Shown piece after piece: positions 54,028-63,074 of a stretch of DNA of 64,000 nucleotides; the stretch's first letter is position 1; each line of letters opens with the position of its first letter. The notes under the pieces are model-generated. The model did not search any database and was not told the origin of the DNA. It was given only the letters and a program-made list of their open reading frames with translations. The position numbers and the translations under genes were made by a program. Source of the stretch: Comamonas sp. BIGb0152 (lineage in GTDB: Bacteria; Pseudomonadota; Gammaproteobacteria; Burkholderiales; Burkholderiaceae_C); the NCBI RefSeq assembly GCF_024809975.1, contig NZ_JANUDY010000010.1:124001-188000 (forward strand). Reading direction: 5' to 3'.

Positions 54028-54507
54028 CACAACAGCCAGTTTTCCGATGTTCTGCATGTGCTGCTGCACCTGGCAGAGGCGCAGACGCCGCTGACCTCCG
54101 AGGTGCTGGCGCAAACCATGGACACCAACCCCGTGGTGCTGCGGCGCCTGATGGCCGGCTTGCGCGATGCCGGCATGGTCTCGTCCGGCAAAGGCCATGG
54201 GGGTGGCTGGCTGATTGCAGCCGGCTGGGGCGAGACAACATTGCGCGACATCCACCAGGCGCTGGGCGCACCGGCGCTGGTGTCGCTGGGCTTTCGCGAG
54301 GACCACCCCGAATGCCTGGTTGCGCAGGTGGTCAACCACTCGCTGCGCAGCGCCATGCAGGAGGCCGAGGCCTCGCTGCTTGAGAAGTTAGGCGCGGTCA
54401 CGCTGGCGCAGCTGTCCGCCCAGATCGGTACCTCCTTGCGGGCGCACCGGCTGGCCAAAACATCCACTTCGTACCGTATAGAGGACCACCATGGACATTC
54501 ACACTGA
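54022..54507 (+). CDS. Rrf2-family transcriptional regulator
   Basis: 161 residues. Winged helix-turn-helix: SDVLHVLLHLAEAQTPLTSE, LAQTMDTNPVVLRRLMAGLR, GMVSSGKGHGGGWLIA. Only one Cys (HPECLV) is present in the region where IscR/NsrR have three, so it is unlikely to hold an Fe-S cluster and is closer to the YwnA type. The last 17 bases overlap the reductase gene. A palindrome over its own start points to autorepression, and a similar half-site occurs at 29123. Confidence 0.85.
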   Translation: MKHNSQFSDVLHVLLHLAEAQTPLTSEVLAQTMDTNPVVLRRLMAGLRDAGMVSSGKGHGGGWLIAAGWGETTLRDIHQALGAPALVSLGFREDHPECLVAQVVNHSLRSAMQEAEASLLEKLGAVTLAQLSAQIGTSLRAHRLAKTSTSYRIEDHHGHSH

Positions 54508-55390
54508 TTTCGCCGTCATTGGCGGCAGCTACGCCGGCATGTCGGCCGCCTTGCAACTGGCCCGCGCGCGGCGCCAGGTTACCGTCATCGACGCGGGTGT
54601 GCGCCGCAACCGCTCTGTAGACGAAGCGGGCAGTACCTCGCATGGCTTTTTGTCACGCGACGGTGTGGCCCCTGCCCAGCTGTGGCGAGAGGCGCGCGCG
54701 CAATTGCTGCAGTACCCGACCGTGCGCTGGATCGAGGGCCAGGCCGAGCAGGCCCGTGTATTGCCCAGCGGCGAGCTGGCTTTTGAAGTGGCCGGCCAGT
54801 TGCTGGTGGCGCGCCGCGTGGTGCTGGCAACGGGGGTACGTGATGCGCTGCCTGCCGTGCCGGGCCTGGCAGAGCGCTGGGGCAAAAGCGTGTTCCATTG
54901 CCCTTATTGCCATGGTTATGAGGTGGGTGGCGGCGCGATCGGCGTGATTGCCGCATCGCCGCTGGCCCACCACCATGGGCTGATGCTGCCCGACTGGGGG
55001 CCAACCACCTTGTTCCTCAACGGCGCCTACGTGCCCAGCGAGAGTGATTTGGCCGATTTTGCAAGGCGTGGCACCCAGATCGAGGCCACGCCGGTGCTGC
55101 GCATCGACGGTTTTGCCGATGTGGTGCTGGCCGATGGCAGAACGGTCCCCCTGCAAGGCCTGTTCACCCAGCCACGTACCTCGCCCGCCAGCCCCGTGGC
55201 TCAGCAGCTGGGCTGCACGCTGGCCGATGGCCCCATGGGGCCCTATGTGCAGGTCGATGCCATGCAGCAAACCAGCGTGGCCAACGTGTTCGCCTGCGGC
55301 GATGGCGCGCGTGCAGCGGGCAGCATTGCGCTGGCGGTGGCCGATGGCGCGATGGCAGGCGTGGCCGCACACCGCGCGTCCATGCTTTGA
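54491..55390 (+). CDS. Thioredoxin-reductase-like NAD(P)/FAD oxidoreductase
   Basis: 299 residues. FAD site IGGSYAGMSAALQLARARRQ, ATGVRDALPAVPGLAERWG, redox-like HCPYCHGYEVGGG and a C-terminal FAD motif VFACGDGARAAGS. The second nucleotide-binding motif is degenerate (GVIAASPLAHHHG), so NADPH binding may be weak or different. Such proteins occur next to Rrf2 or MarR regulators and are thought to respond to thiol or electrophile stress. Overlaps the Rrf2 gene and is surely co-expressed. Confidence 0.85.
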   Translation: MDIHTDFAVIGGSYAGMSAALQLARARRQVTVIDAGVRRNRSVDEAGSTSHGFLSRDGVAPAQLWREARAQLLQYPTVRWIEGQAEQARVLPSGELAFEVAGQLLVARRVVLATGVRDALPAVPGLAERWGKSVFHCPYCHGYEVGGGAIGVIAASPLAHHHGLMLPDWGPTTLFLNGAYVPSESDLADFARRGTQIEATPVLRIDGFADVVLADGRTVPLQGLFTQPRTSPASPVAQQLGCTLADGPMGPYVQVDAMQQTSVANVFACGDGARAAGSIALAVADGAMAGVAAHRASML

Positions 55391-55408
55391 GCGAATGGCT
55401 GGATGCAG

Positions 55409-55432
55409 AAAACGCCCCTCGGGGCGTTTTTT
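55409..55432. terminator. Bidirectional Rho-independent terminator
   Basis: AAAACGCCCC-TC-GGGGCGTTTT followed by TT; a perfect 10-bp stem between the convergent reductase and HIBADH-type genes. Confidence 0.85.
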
Positions 55433-55459
55433 CATGCGCAGCTGAGCCGTCCAAGGCGA

Positions 55460-56374
55460 TCAGCTGGGCTTCCAGCCTTCTGGCACCCGGGGCCGCTCGA
55501 TCTTGGCCAGCTCGCAGACCACATCGGCGATGCCGGAAAAATCGATACCGCCAAACTGGCTGGCACGGGCCAGGCTGAAGGATTCATGCACGGCAGCGGC
55601 GACCGGCATGGGCACGCGGGCGGCATGCGCAGCGCTGACGACCAGCGACAAATCCTTGTGGGCCAGATCGATGGTGAAACCCGGCGAGGTATCGCCCGCC
55701 AGCACCTTGTTGGGAAAGTTCATGCGCAGCTGGCCATTGGTGGCTGAGGTGCCGTAGAGGACCTGCAGGGTTTTGCTGATATCGAGCCCAAAGCGCTGCG
55801 ACAGGGCCAGCGCCTCGGCATTGACCTGGCACAAGGTGATGGCCACATAGTTGTTGACCAGCTTGGTGCGCCCGCCCGCGCCCACAGGGCCGCAGTGGTA
55901 GGTAGTGGTGCCCATGGCATCCAGCAGTGGTTTGACCTTGGCGAAATCGGCATCGCTGGCGCCGACCATGAACAGGCTCTCTCCCCGGTCAGCATGTTCG
56001 GCCAGGCGGCCCACGGGCGCATCGACCACGGTCATCTGGCGGCCAGCGGCGGCCTTGCTCAGGCGGTCTGTCGCCAGCGGGTCGATGGTGCTCATATCGA
56101 GCAGGATGGTGCCCGGCAGCGCATTGGCAAAGATGCCATCAGCGCCCTGGGCGATCTGCTCGACCTCGACCGAGGAGGGCAGCATGGTGATCACTACTGT
56201 GCAGCGGCGTGCAATATCGGGCACCGTCGCAGCTTCTGCGCCCAGTGCCACCAGCGCCTCTACGGCCTGGGGGTTGAGGTCGGCCACCAAGAGGCTGAAG
56301 CCTTTTTTCTGCAGATTGGCGGCCATGGAGCGGCCCATGCGTCCCAGGCCGATAAAACCGATGCTGTCTGTCAT
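55460..56374 (-). CDS. 3-hydroxyisobutyrate-dehydrogenase-family (beta-hydroxyacid) dehydrogenase
   Basis: 304 residues from MTDSIGFIGLGRMGRSMAAN, with the Rossmann motif GLGRMG. Substrate-binding DAPVGRLAEHADRGE and GAGGRTKLVNNYVAIT contain the catalytic Lys; KDLSLVVSAAHAARVPMP closes the family pattern. Enzymes of this group oxidise 3-hydroxy acids or reduce semialdehydes (including sulfolactaldehyde and tartronate semialdehyde). It is the last gene of the minus-strand catabolic operon, so it likely handles an intermediate of that pathway. Exact substrate open. Confidence 0.82.
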   Translation of the reverse strand: MTDSIGFIGLGRMGRSMAANLQKKGFSLLVADLNPQAVEALVALGAEAATVPDIARRCTVVITMLPSSVEVEQIAQGADGIFANALPGTILLDMSTIDPLATDRLSKAAAGRQMTVVDAPVGRLAEHADRGESLFMVGASDADFAKVKPLLDAMGTTTYHCGPVGAGGRTKLVNNYVAITLCQVNAEALALSQRFGLDISKTLQVLYGTSATNGQLRMNFPNKVLAGDTSPGFTIDLAHKDLSLVVSAAHAARVPMPVAAAVHESFSLARASQFGGIDFSGIADVVCELAKIERPRVPEGWKPS

Positions 56375-56431
56375 GCTGAGGGTCTCCTGCGGATGTATCA
56401 AGATTGGCACGTTGGAAAAGTGGAAGACGGC

Positions 56432-57856
56432 TTAGTACGCGATGTAGGCGGTCTTGGTGCTGGTATAGAAATCCACCGCATAGCGCCCCTGCTCGCGCGG
56501 GCCGTAGCTGGAGGCCCGTGTGCCGCCAAAGGGCACGTGGTAGTCGAGCCCGGCGGTAGGCAGGTTGACCATGGCCAGCCCGCTGCGCACATGCAGGCGG
56601 AAATGGTTGGCCGCGCGCAGCGACGTGGTGCAGATGCCGGCCGAGAGGCCGTAGCGCGTGTCATTGGCCGTCGCCAGCGCCTCGTCGTAATCAGCGACCT
56701 TGATGACGCTGGCCACCGGGCCAAAGATCTCTTCTTGGTTGATGCGCATGGCGTTGTTGCTGCGGGTGAGCAGGGCCGGCCGCACAAAGTAGCCGGGGGA
56801 GGCTGCCTCCACGGGCGTGCCACCTTCGACCAGTTCAGCGCCTTCGCGCTTGCCCAGGTCCAGGTAGTGCTGGATCTTGTCGAACTGCGACTGGTTGATG
56901 ACCGGGCCGATCTGCGTGGCCTTGTCCAGGCTGTTGCCGACCACCAGTGCGCGCATGCGCGCCGTCAGCGCGTCGACAAAACGGTCATGCACCCGCTCGG
57001 TCACGATCAGCCGGCTGGAGGCCGTGCAGCGCTGGCCAGCCGAGAAGAAGGCGCCGTTGAGCGCGCATTCCACCGCCACATCCAGATCGGCATCGTCGAG
57101 CACCACCAGCGGGTTCTTGCCGCCCATCTCCAGCTGCAGGCGGATCATCTCGCCAATGGCGGTCTGCGCAATGCTCTGGCCCACATGCACGCTGCCGGTA
57201 AACGACACGGCATCCACGCCACTCAGCAGCCCTTGCGCGGCATGCTTGCCGCTGCCGTTGACCAGGTTGGCCACGCCGGGCGGCAGGCCTTGCTCGTCCA
57301 GAATGCGGAACAGCGCATGGGCTACGCCAGGTGTGTATTCCGAGGGTTTGAGCACCACCGTGTTGCCAAAGGCCAGAGCGGGGGCCAACTTCCAAGCCGG
57401 AATGGCGATGGGAAAGTTCCAGGGCGTGATCAGGCTCACCACGCCCAGCGCATGGCGGCTGATCTGCACACCGATGTCCGGGCGCACGGAGGGCAGACTC
57501 TCGCCGCCATAGCGCAGGCATTCGCCGGCAAAGAACTGGAAGATCTGCGCGGCGCGCACCACCTCGCCCAGGCCTTCGGCCAGGGTTTTGCCTGCCTCGC
57601 GCGAGACCAGCAGGCCCAGGCTCTCCTTTTGCGCGAACATCTGGTTGGCCACGCGCTGCAAGAAGTCCGAGCGCATCTGCGTCGTCGTGTGCTGCCAGCC
57701 GTCAAAGGCGGCGCGCGCGGCTGCCACGGCCTGCTGCATTTGCTCGGCGTCGGCGGCAGCGTAGTCGCCCACCAGCTCCCGCGTGTCGGAGGGGTTCCAG
57801 CTTTGGAGGGTGCTGGCGCCGCCCAGCCATTGGCCGTTGATCAGGTTCTCGTTCAT
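56432..57856 (-). CDS. Aldehyde dehydrogenase (2,5-dioxovalerate/succinate-semialdehyde type)
   Basis: 474 residues. WNFPIAIPAWKLAPALAFGN binds the cofactor, LEMGGKNPLVVLDDADLD carries the general base Glu, and FFSAGQRCTASSR the catalytic Cys. The GQRCTASSR variant is typical of alpha-ketoglutarate semialdehyde dehydrogenases. It oxidises an aldehyde to an acid with NAD(P). It lies 57 bases from the HIBADH-type gene on the same strand, and a second, different aldehyde dehydrogenase lies upstream. Substrate inferred only broadly. Confidence 0.85.
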   Translation of the reverse strand: MNENLINGQWLGGASTLQSWNPSDTRELVGDYAAADAEQMQQAVAAARAAFDGWQHTTTQMRSDFLQRVANQMFAQKESLGLLVSREAGKTLAEGLGEVVRAAQIFQFFAGECLRYGGESLPSVRPDIGVQISRHALGVVSLITPWNFPIAIPAWKLAPALAFGNTVVLKPSEYTPGVAHALFRILDEQGLPPGVANLVNGSGKHAAQGLLSGVDAVSFTGSVHVGQSIAQTAIGEMIRLQLEMGGKNPLVVLDDADLDVAVECALNGAFFSAGQRCTASSRLIVTERVHDRFVDALTARMRALVVGNSLDKATQIGPVINQSQFDKIQHYLDLGKREGAELVEGGTPVEAASPGYFVRPALLTRSNNAMRINQEEIFGPVASVIKVADYDEALATANDTRYGLSAGICTTSLRAANHFRLHVRSGLAMVNLPTAGLDYHVPFGGTRASSYGPREQGRYAVDFYTSTKTAYIAY

Positions 57857-57930
57857 GTCTCACTCTCAGGTAGGTCGCGCTGCGCACTTGCGGGGTGCGC
57901 AGCGCAGGCAGTCGGCAGGTAGGCCGGGCG

Positions 57931-59142
57931 TTAGCCGGCTGGCTTGAGCAGCGGGCAGGCGCCTTCTTTGGAAGGTGCGTAGGCCTTGTCGCCCGGGATG
58001 GTGCTGACCACCTTGTAGTAGTCCCAGGGCTTGGTCGATTCGGCTGGTTTTTTCACCTGCATCAGGTACATGTCATGCACCATGGCGCCGTCGGCGCGGA
58101 TGTAGCCCTTGGCAAACATGTCGTCGATGGGCAGCGATTTGAGCGCGGCCATCACCTGGTCGGGCTCGGTGGTACCGGCCTTTTGCACGGCCTTCAGGTA
58201 AGTGGTCGTGGCCGAGTAGTCGCCCGCCTGGAAGGTGGTGGGCATCTTCTTGTTCTTGTCGTAGAAGCGCTGGGAGAAGGCGCGTGAGCCTTCGCTCATG
58301 TCCCAGTACCAGCCTTCGGTCAGGTACATGCCGCCGGTGGTGCCCAGGCCCAGGCTGTGGATGTCGGTGATAAAGGCCATCAGCACCGCCACGTTCATTT
58401 TCTTGTCGATGCCAAATTCTTTGGCGGTCTTGATGGCGTTGATGGTGTCGCCACCGCCATTGGCCAGGCCCATGACCTTGGCGCCCGAGCTTTGCGCCTT
58501 CATCACATAGGACGAGAAATCGGAGGTGCTGAGCGGGTGGCGGACGGCGCCCACCACCGTGCCGCCGGTTTGTTTGACGACGGCCATCGCCGCCTGCTCC
58601 ATCGAGTGGCCGAAGGCGTAGTCCGAGGTGAGGAAGTACCAGTCTTTGTAGCCCTGGCCCACCAGCGCGGCGGCCGTGCCGCGCGCCTGGGCAGAGGTGG
58701 AGTAGGTGTAGCGCACCATATAGGGCTGGCAGGCCTCTTCGGTCAGCGAGTCAGCGCCTGCACCCGCGCTGATGAAGACCTTTTTCTTGTCCTTGGACAG
58801 GTTGCTGATCGCCAGCGACACGGCGGAGTTGGAGCCGCCGATGATCAGGTCCACGTTGTCGCTGTCCCACCATTGGCGTGCCTTGGATGCGGCGATGTCG
58901 GCCTTGTTCTGGTGGTCGGCCGAGATGATCTCGATCTTGCGCCCCAGCACCTCGCCGCCAAAATCGGCCACCGCCATGCGGACGGCATCCAGCCCACCGG
59001 GCCCGTCAAAGTCCGAGTACAGGCCCGACATGTCGGTGATGAAGGCGATCTTGACCTTGTCGGGTGCGGCCTGCGCGCCGCTGGCGAGCAGGGCGGTGAC
59101 CGCCAGTGCGGCTGCAGTAAGGGGCCCGTGTGCTTTTTTCAT
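57931..59142 (-). CDS. ABC transporter substrate-binding protein, LivK/amide-urea family
   Basis: 403 residues from MKKAHGPLTAAALAVTALLA, a Sec signal peptide cut after GAQA. KVKIAFITDMSGLYSDFDGP, GGSNSAVSLAISNLSKDKKK, DYAFGHSMEQAAMAVVKQTG and a closing ACPLLKPAG fit type I periplasmic binding proteins of the branched-chain amino acid family, many of which take up aromatic or organic acids. No permease or ATPase genes are in the operon, so it must use a transporter encoded elsewhere. It lies between the two aldehyde dehydrogenase genes. Confidence 0.85.
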   Translation of the reverse strand: MKKAHGPLTAAALAVTALLASGAQAAPDKVKIAFITDMSGLYSDFDGPGGLDAVRMAVADFGGEVLGRKIEIISADHQNKADIAASKARQWWDSDNVDLIIGGSNSAVSLAISNLSKDKKKVFISAGAGADSLTEEACQPYMVRYTYSTSAQARGTAAALVGQGYKDWYFLTSDYAFGHSMEQAAMAVVKQTGGTVVGAVRHPLSTSDFSSYVMKAQSSGAKVMGLANGGGDTINAIKTAKEFGIDKKMNVAVLMAFITDIHSLGLGTTGGMYLTEGWYWDMSEGSRAFSQRFYDKNKKMPTTFQAGDYSATTTYLKAVQKAGTTEPDQVMAALKSLPIDDMFAKGYIRADGAMVHDMYLMQVKKPAESTKPWDYYKVVSTIPGDKAYAPSKEGACPLLKPAG

Positions 59143-59209
59143 GCTTGTGTCTCCTGGAGTGATGGACGGGGGTCGGCAGTGCTCTTGGCGGCCCTGCTCG
59201 ACAACGGAA

Positions 59210-60688
59210 CTAGCGCAGTACAAAGGGGTTGCTGGTGGTCGCTCCACTGTTGATCCAGACCGACTTGGTCTGCAGGTATTCGTAGATCGCGCTCTGGCCG
59301 TTTTCGCGACCCAGGCCCGAATCCTTGTAGCCGCCAAAGGGGGCCATAAAGCTCACGGCGCGGTAGGTGTTGACCCAGACCGTGCCGGCCTGCAGGCGCT
59401 CGGACATGCGCAGCGCGCGGCCAATATCGCTGGTCCAGACGGCAGCGGCCAGGCCAAAGCGCACATCGTTGGCAATGCGCAGCGCATCGGCCTCGTCGTC
59501 AAAGGGGATCACCGACAGCACCGGGCCAAACACCTCTTCTTGCGCAATGCGCATGCCGTTGTGCACCTGGGTGAGGATGGTGGGCTCGATAAACCAGCCC
59601 TTGCCACATTCGGCGCGGCTGGCCTTGCTGCCGCCCAGCACCACCTGGGCGCCTTCGGCCTTGGCGATGTCGATGTAGGACAGCACTTTTTCGTACTGGG
59701 GCAGGGTGGTGACCGGGCCGACCTGGGTTTCCAGGCTCATCGGGTCGCCCATGCGGGCCGTCGCGGCAAAGGCCACCAGGCGCTCAACAAAGGCATCGTG
59801 GATGCTGCGCTGAACCAGGAGGCGCGAGCCAGCGATGCAGGTTTGCCCCGTGGCGGCAAAGATGCCCGAGATGGCGCCATACATGGCCTGCTCCAGGTCG
59901 GCATCGGCAAACACGATATTGGGCGATTTGCCACCCAGTTCCATCGAGGCATGTTTGAGCTGCCCGGCTGCCGCCTGGTTGATGGCGCGGCCCGTGACAT
60001 CGGAGCCGGTAAAGCTCAGCTTGGCGACCAGCGGGTGTTCTACTAGCGCGCTGCCCACCTGCGCCCCGTAGCCGGTGACCACGTTGAACACCCCGGGCGG
60101 AAAGCCCGCCTCGTTGAACAGCTCGGCAAACTCCAAGGTCGAGGCGGAGGTGAACTCGGAGGGTTTGACGACCACGGTGCAGCCCGCCGCCAGCGCGGGC
60201 GCAATCTTCCAGGCCAGCAAGAAGAGCGGCGAGTTCCAAGGCGTGATGGCGGCCACCACGCCCAGTGGCTCATGGCGGGTAAAGGCAAAGTAGCCTTTTT
60301 TGTCCAGCGGCAGGGTGGCCCCTTGCACCTTGTCAGCCAACCCTCCGTAGTAGTAGAACCACTGCGGTATGTACTGCAGCTGGGCACGCATCTCGGCAAA
60401 CAGTTTGCCGTTGTCCATCACCTCGGTGCGGGCCAGCTTGTCGGCATCGCGCTCGATCAGCGCTGCGAGCTTGCGCAGCAGCGCGCCGCGTTCGGTGGCG
60501 CTCAGCTGCGGCCAGGCGCCGCTGCTGAACGCGGTGTGCGCCGCTTGCACTGCTGCATCCACATCGGCGGCATTGCCATCGGGAATCTCCGCCCAGGCCT
60601 CACCCGTGTACGGGTTGAGGCTGGCAATCCATTGGCCGCTGGTGGGCGGCTGGGCCTGGCCGGCAATCTGAAGGGAGTAGCGTTTCAT
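59210..60688 (-). CDS. Aldehyde dehydrogenase (second of the operon)
   Basis: 492 residues from MKRYSLQIAGQAQPPTSGQW. TPWNSPLFLLAWKIAPALAA, catalytic Glu in MELGGKSPNIVFADADLE and Cys in IFAATGQTCIAGSR. It also has GPVTTLPQYEKVLSYIDIAK and the C-terminal FGGYKDSGLGREN. The GQTC active site and overall length match broad-range NAD aldehyde dehydrogenases. It lies directly downstream of the two-subunit decarboxylase and so probably oxidises the aldehyde that enzyme makes. Substrate identity is inference. Confidence 0.85.
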   Translation of the reverse strand: MKRYSLQIAGQAQPPTSGQWIASLNPYTGEAWAEIPDGNAADVDAAVQAAHTAFSSGAWPQLSATERGALLRKLAALIERDADKLARTEVMDNGKLFAEMRAQLQYIPQWFYYYGGLADKVQGATLPLDKKGYFAFTRHEPLGVVAAITPWNSPLFLLAWKIAPALAAGCTVVVKPSEFTSASTLEFAELFNEAGFPPGVFNVVTGYGAQVGSALVEHPLVAKLSFTGSDVTGRAINQAAAGQLKHASMELGGKSPNIVFADADLEQAMYGAISGIFAATGQTCIAGSRLLVQRSIHDAFVERLVAFAATARMGDPMSLETQVGPVTTLPQYEKVLSYIDIAKAEGAQVVLGGSKASRAECGKGWFIEPTILTQVHNGMRIAQEEVFGPVLSVIPFDDEADALRIANDVRFGLAAAVWTSDIGRALRMSERLQAGTVWVNTYRAVSFMAPFGGYKDSGLGRENGQSAIYEYLQTKSVWINSGATTSNPFVLR

Positions 60689-60799
60689 GGCAGGTGGGGC
60701 AAGAAAGGGGCTGCGGGGCGAGGGCGCCGCAGCGCCGGATGGTGCGGGAAAGCGCAAGGGGCGCCGACCAGGCCATGCCTGGCAGCAGACGGCAGCGCG

Positions 60800-61396
60800 T
60801 TAGAACGGCTGCAGGCCCAGTGCGCTGCGAAAGCGGTTCTTGATAAAGGGGCCATCGCGCGGCGGCAGCGCGCGGGGCGGCTCATCGGCATGGATCAGCG
60901 CTTGCACAAAGGTGGTGGCCTGGCGGGCGTTGATGTGCTGGGCCAGCGCATCGGCCTCGTCCACCGTGCGCAGTTGCTGCACCTGGGCAATGCCAAAGCC
61001 GCGTGCCACGGCTACCAGATCGGTGCCCAGGCTGCTATGGCTTTTTTGCATGCCGGTTTCGCCATAGTGGCCGTTGTCCAGCACCACAATGCTCAGGTTG
61101 GCAGGTGATTTGGCTGCAATCGTGGCCAGGCTGCCAATGCCCATCATCTGCTCGCCGTCACCGGTGATGACCACCACCGGGCGCGTAGGCTGGGCCAGCG
61201 CGATGCCCAGCGCCACAGACGAGGCACCACCCATGGCGCCCCACAGGTAGTAGTTGTGGTCGCGGTCGCCAGCGGCAAACACATCGTAGGAGGCGGAGCC
61301 GAGGCCGGTGACGACCAGGGCCTCAGGGGTCTGTGCCAGCAGCCGGGCCACAAAAAGGCGGCGGTCCATGGCCGATGAGGTGTGGGCTGTCTGCAT
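60800..61396 (-). CDS. ThDP-dependent decarboxylase, pyrophosphate-binding subunit (ComE-like)
   Basis: 198 residues from MQTAHTSSAMDRR; its ATG overlaps the stop of the partner subunit (TGATG at 61394-61398). VVTGLGSASYDVFA is followed by the ThDP motif GDGEQMMGIGS to LDN (GDG, then about 25 residues, then DN). Small split subunits of this kind occur in sulfopyruvate decarboxylase (ComDE) and related 2-oxo acid decarboxylases. With the other subunit it should turn a 2-oxo acid into an aldehyde. Confidence 0.8.
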   Translation of the reverse strand: MQTAHTSSAMDRRLFVARLLAQTPEALVVTGLGSASYDVFAAGDRDHNYYLWGAMGGASSVALGIALAQPTRPVVVITGDGEQMMGIGSLATIAAKSPANLSIVVLDNGHYGETGMQKSHSSLGTDLVAVARGFGIAQVQQLRTVDEADALAQHINARQATTFVQALIHADEPPRALPPRDGPFIKNRFRSALGLQPF

Positions 61397-61929
61397 CAGT
61401 TTCTCTCCCATTTCTTGCGGCCGATTACGTCTTGGCCAATCAACACGGCGATGCGGGCACCGGCCAGGAAGGCGCCATCGAGCGCAGCACTGACGACTTC
61501 GTGCGCGTCTTCGGGGCGGCGCACCCGCATCACATGGATGCCCATCAGCTCCATCGCCGCTTGGGTGGCGCGGCCCATGGGCGCTTGCCAGGGGTTGAAC
61601 TCGGCGTACTCACCGCGCATCGTGACGATGGTGAGAAAGGGGATGTCGGCTGCGCTCAGCAGCGAGAACATATTGATGCAGTTGCCGACGCCGCTGCTTT
61701 GCATCAGCAGCACCGCGCGCTGGCCGCCCAGCCAGGCGCCGGCCGCAACCGCCACGCCTTCTTCTTCGGTGGTCAGCGCGACATCGGTGATCTCGGGATC
61801 GGCGATGGCGCTCTTGATGACATAGGAATGGCCGGCGTCGGGCACATAGGCCACTTGCTGAATGCCGGCCTCCTTGAGGGCCTGAAATATATCTTTTTGC
61901 CAGGGCGGTGGGTTGGGGTTGGCGTTCAT
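61396..61929 (-). CDS. ThDP-dependent decarboxylase, PYR-domain subunit (ComD-like)
   Basis: 177 residues from MNANPNPPPWQKDIFQALKE. TTEEEGVAVAAGAWLGGQRA contains the Glu that activates ThDP, followed by LLMQSSGVGNCINMFSLLSA and TMRGEYAEFNPWQAPMGRAT. This is the N-terminal (PYR) half of ThDP decarboxylases as a separate chain, as in ComD or phosphonopyruvate decarboxylase relatives. It is the first gene of the minus-strand operon; the LysR gene at 62038 is divergent. Confidence 0.8.
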   Translation of the reverse strand: MNANPNPPPWQKDIFQALKEAGIQQVAYVPDAGHSYVIKSAIADPEITDVALTTEEEGVAVAAGAWLGGQRAVLLMQSSGVGNCINMFSLLSAADIPFLTIVTMRGEYAEFNPWQAPMGRATQAAMELMGIHVMRVRRPEDAHEVVSAALDGAFLAGARIAVLIGQDVIGRKKWERN

Positions 61930-61977
61930 CTGCTTTCCGTTTTGTGAACCAGTGAAGGCATCATAAAATGTGATCAA

Positions 61978-61994
61978 GTGATTTGAATAATCAC
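61978..61994. promoter_or_regulatory. LysR-type binding site in the divergent promoter
   Basis: GTGATT-TGAAT-AATCAC, a perfect 6-bp inverted repeat containing a T-N11-A motif, between the decarboxylase operon and the divergent LysR gene. Confidence 0.6.
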
Positions 61995-62037
61995 AATTTT
62001 TGATATCTGTATTACCTAATCTGATCGAAGGTGCAGC

Positions 62038-62991
62038 ATGGATTTCAAGCAGCTCAAAGCCTTTTTGACCGTGGCCGACACCGGCAGCGTGACCCGTGCA
62101 TCGGAGTTGTTGCATGTGGTGCAGCCGGCCGTATCGCGCCAGTTGAAGCTGCTGGAGGAAGACCTGGGCTGCGCGCTGTTTGAGCGCGAGCGCCACGGCA
62201 TGGTGCTGACTGAGCAGGGCCACGAGCTGGCGAGCTACGCACGCCGCGCCTTTGGCGAGCTGGAGAAAGCCCGGCTGCAGCTGGCTGGCACGCAAGAGGA
62301 GGTGACCGGGCTGGTGACGATTGGCCTGCTGCCCAGCACCTGCGATGTGGTATCGAGCGCGCTGGTGGCAGCGCTTGCCAGCCGCTACCCGGGCATCAAG
62401 CTGCGTTTGACGGTGGCCTATGCCGGCACGCTCAGGCAATGGCTGGCCAATGGCCAGGTCGATGTGGCCCTGCTGTACGCGGCAGAGAAGCACCCCGATC
62501 TGGTGCTGGAGCCGCTGATCGAAGAGGAGTTATGGGGCCTGGGCCCCAAGGGCTGCGGCATGGCAGGCGCTGCCTCGGTGCGCATGGCAGAGATGGCGAG
62601 CCGGGCGCTGGTGCTGCCCAGCAACCCGCATGGCATCCGCTTGCTGGTGGAGCATGCCTGCGCGCTGGAGAACCTGCAGCTCAATATCTGCGTGGAGACC
62701 GATGCGCTGCCGGTGCAGCGCAGCGTGGTGATCGATGGCCTGGGTTACACCATCCTGCCGCCGATTGCGGTGGTGAACGACCTGGCCGCGGGCCGGCTGG
62801 AGGGCGCGCCCTTGACCGAGCCTGAGCTCAAGCGGGTGATTGCGCTGGCCCATGCCACTAACCGCAGCATGACCAAGCCAGTGCGCGCCACCGTGGCGGT
62901 GCTGCGCCAGATTCTGCAAGAGGCCGTGGCCTCAGGCGGCTGGCCCAGTGGCAAATGGCTGGCCAGTGCACCGGCCAGCACGCCGGCTTAG
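62038..62991 (+). CDS. LysR-family regulator of the decarboxylase operon
   Basis: 317 residues. Helix-turn-helix MDFKQLKAFLTVADTGSVTR, VVQPAVSRQLKLLEEDLGCA, FERERHGMVLTEQGHEL; the effector domain has GLLPSTCDVVSSALVAALAS. This is the Nac/CynR-like branch. It is divergent from the operon with a 108-base gap holding an inverted repeat, so it most likely activates the operon when the substrate is present. Confidence 0.85.
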   Translation: MDFKQLKAFLTVADTGSVTRASELLHVVQPAVSRQLKLLEEDLGCALFERERHGMVLTEQGHELASYARRAFGELEKARLQLAGTQEEVTGLVTIGLLPSTCDVVSSALVAALASRYPGIKLRLTVAYAGTLRQWLANGQVDVALLYAAEKHPDLVLEPLIEEELWGLGPKGCGMAGAASVRMAEMASRALVLPSNPHGIRLLVEHACALENLQLNICVETDALPVQRSVVIDGLGYTILPPIAVVNDLAAGRLEGAPLTEPELKRVIALAHATNRSMTKPVRATVAVLRQILQEAVASGGWPSGKWLASAPASTPA

Positions 62992-63007
62992 TAGTCCGCC
63001 ATAAAAA

Positions 63008-63042
63008 TGCCCGCCGGCCCCTGCAGCAGGGACGGGCGGGCA
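63008..63042. terminator. Hairpin between LysR and katG
   Basis: TGCCCGCC pairs with GGCGGGCA, with an inner CCCCTG/CAGGG stem; T-rich only on the minus-strand side (after katG). Confidence 0.55.
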
Positions 63043-63074
63043 GTACTGCCGCACAAGGCTCGCGCCTTGCGGTT

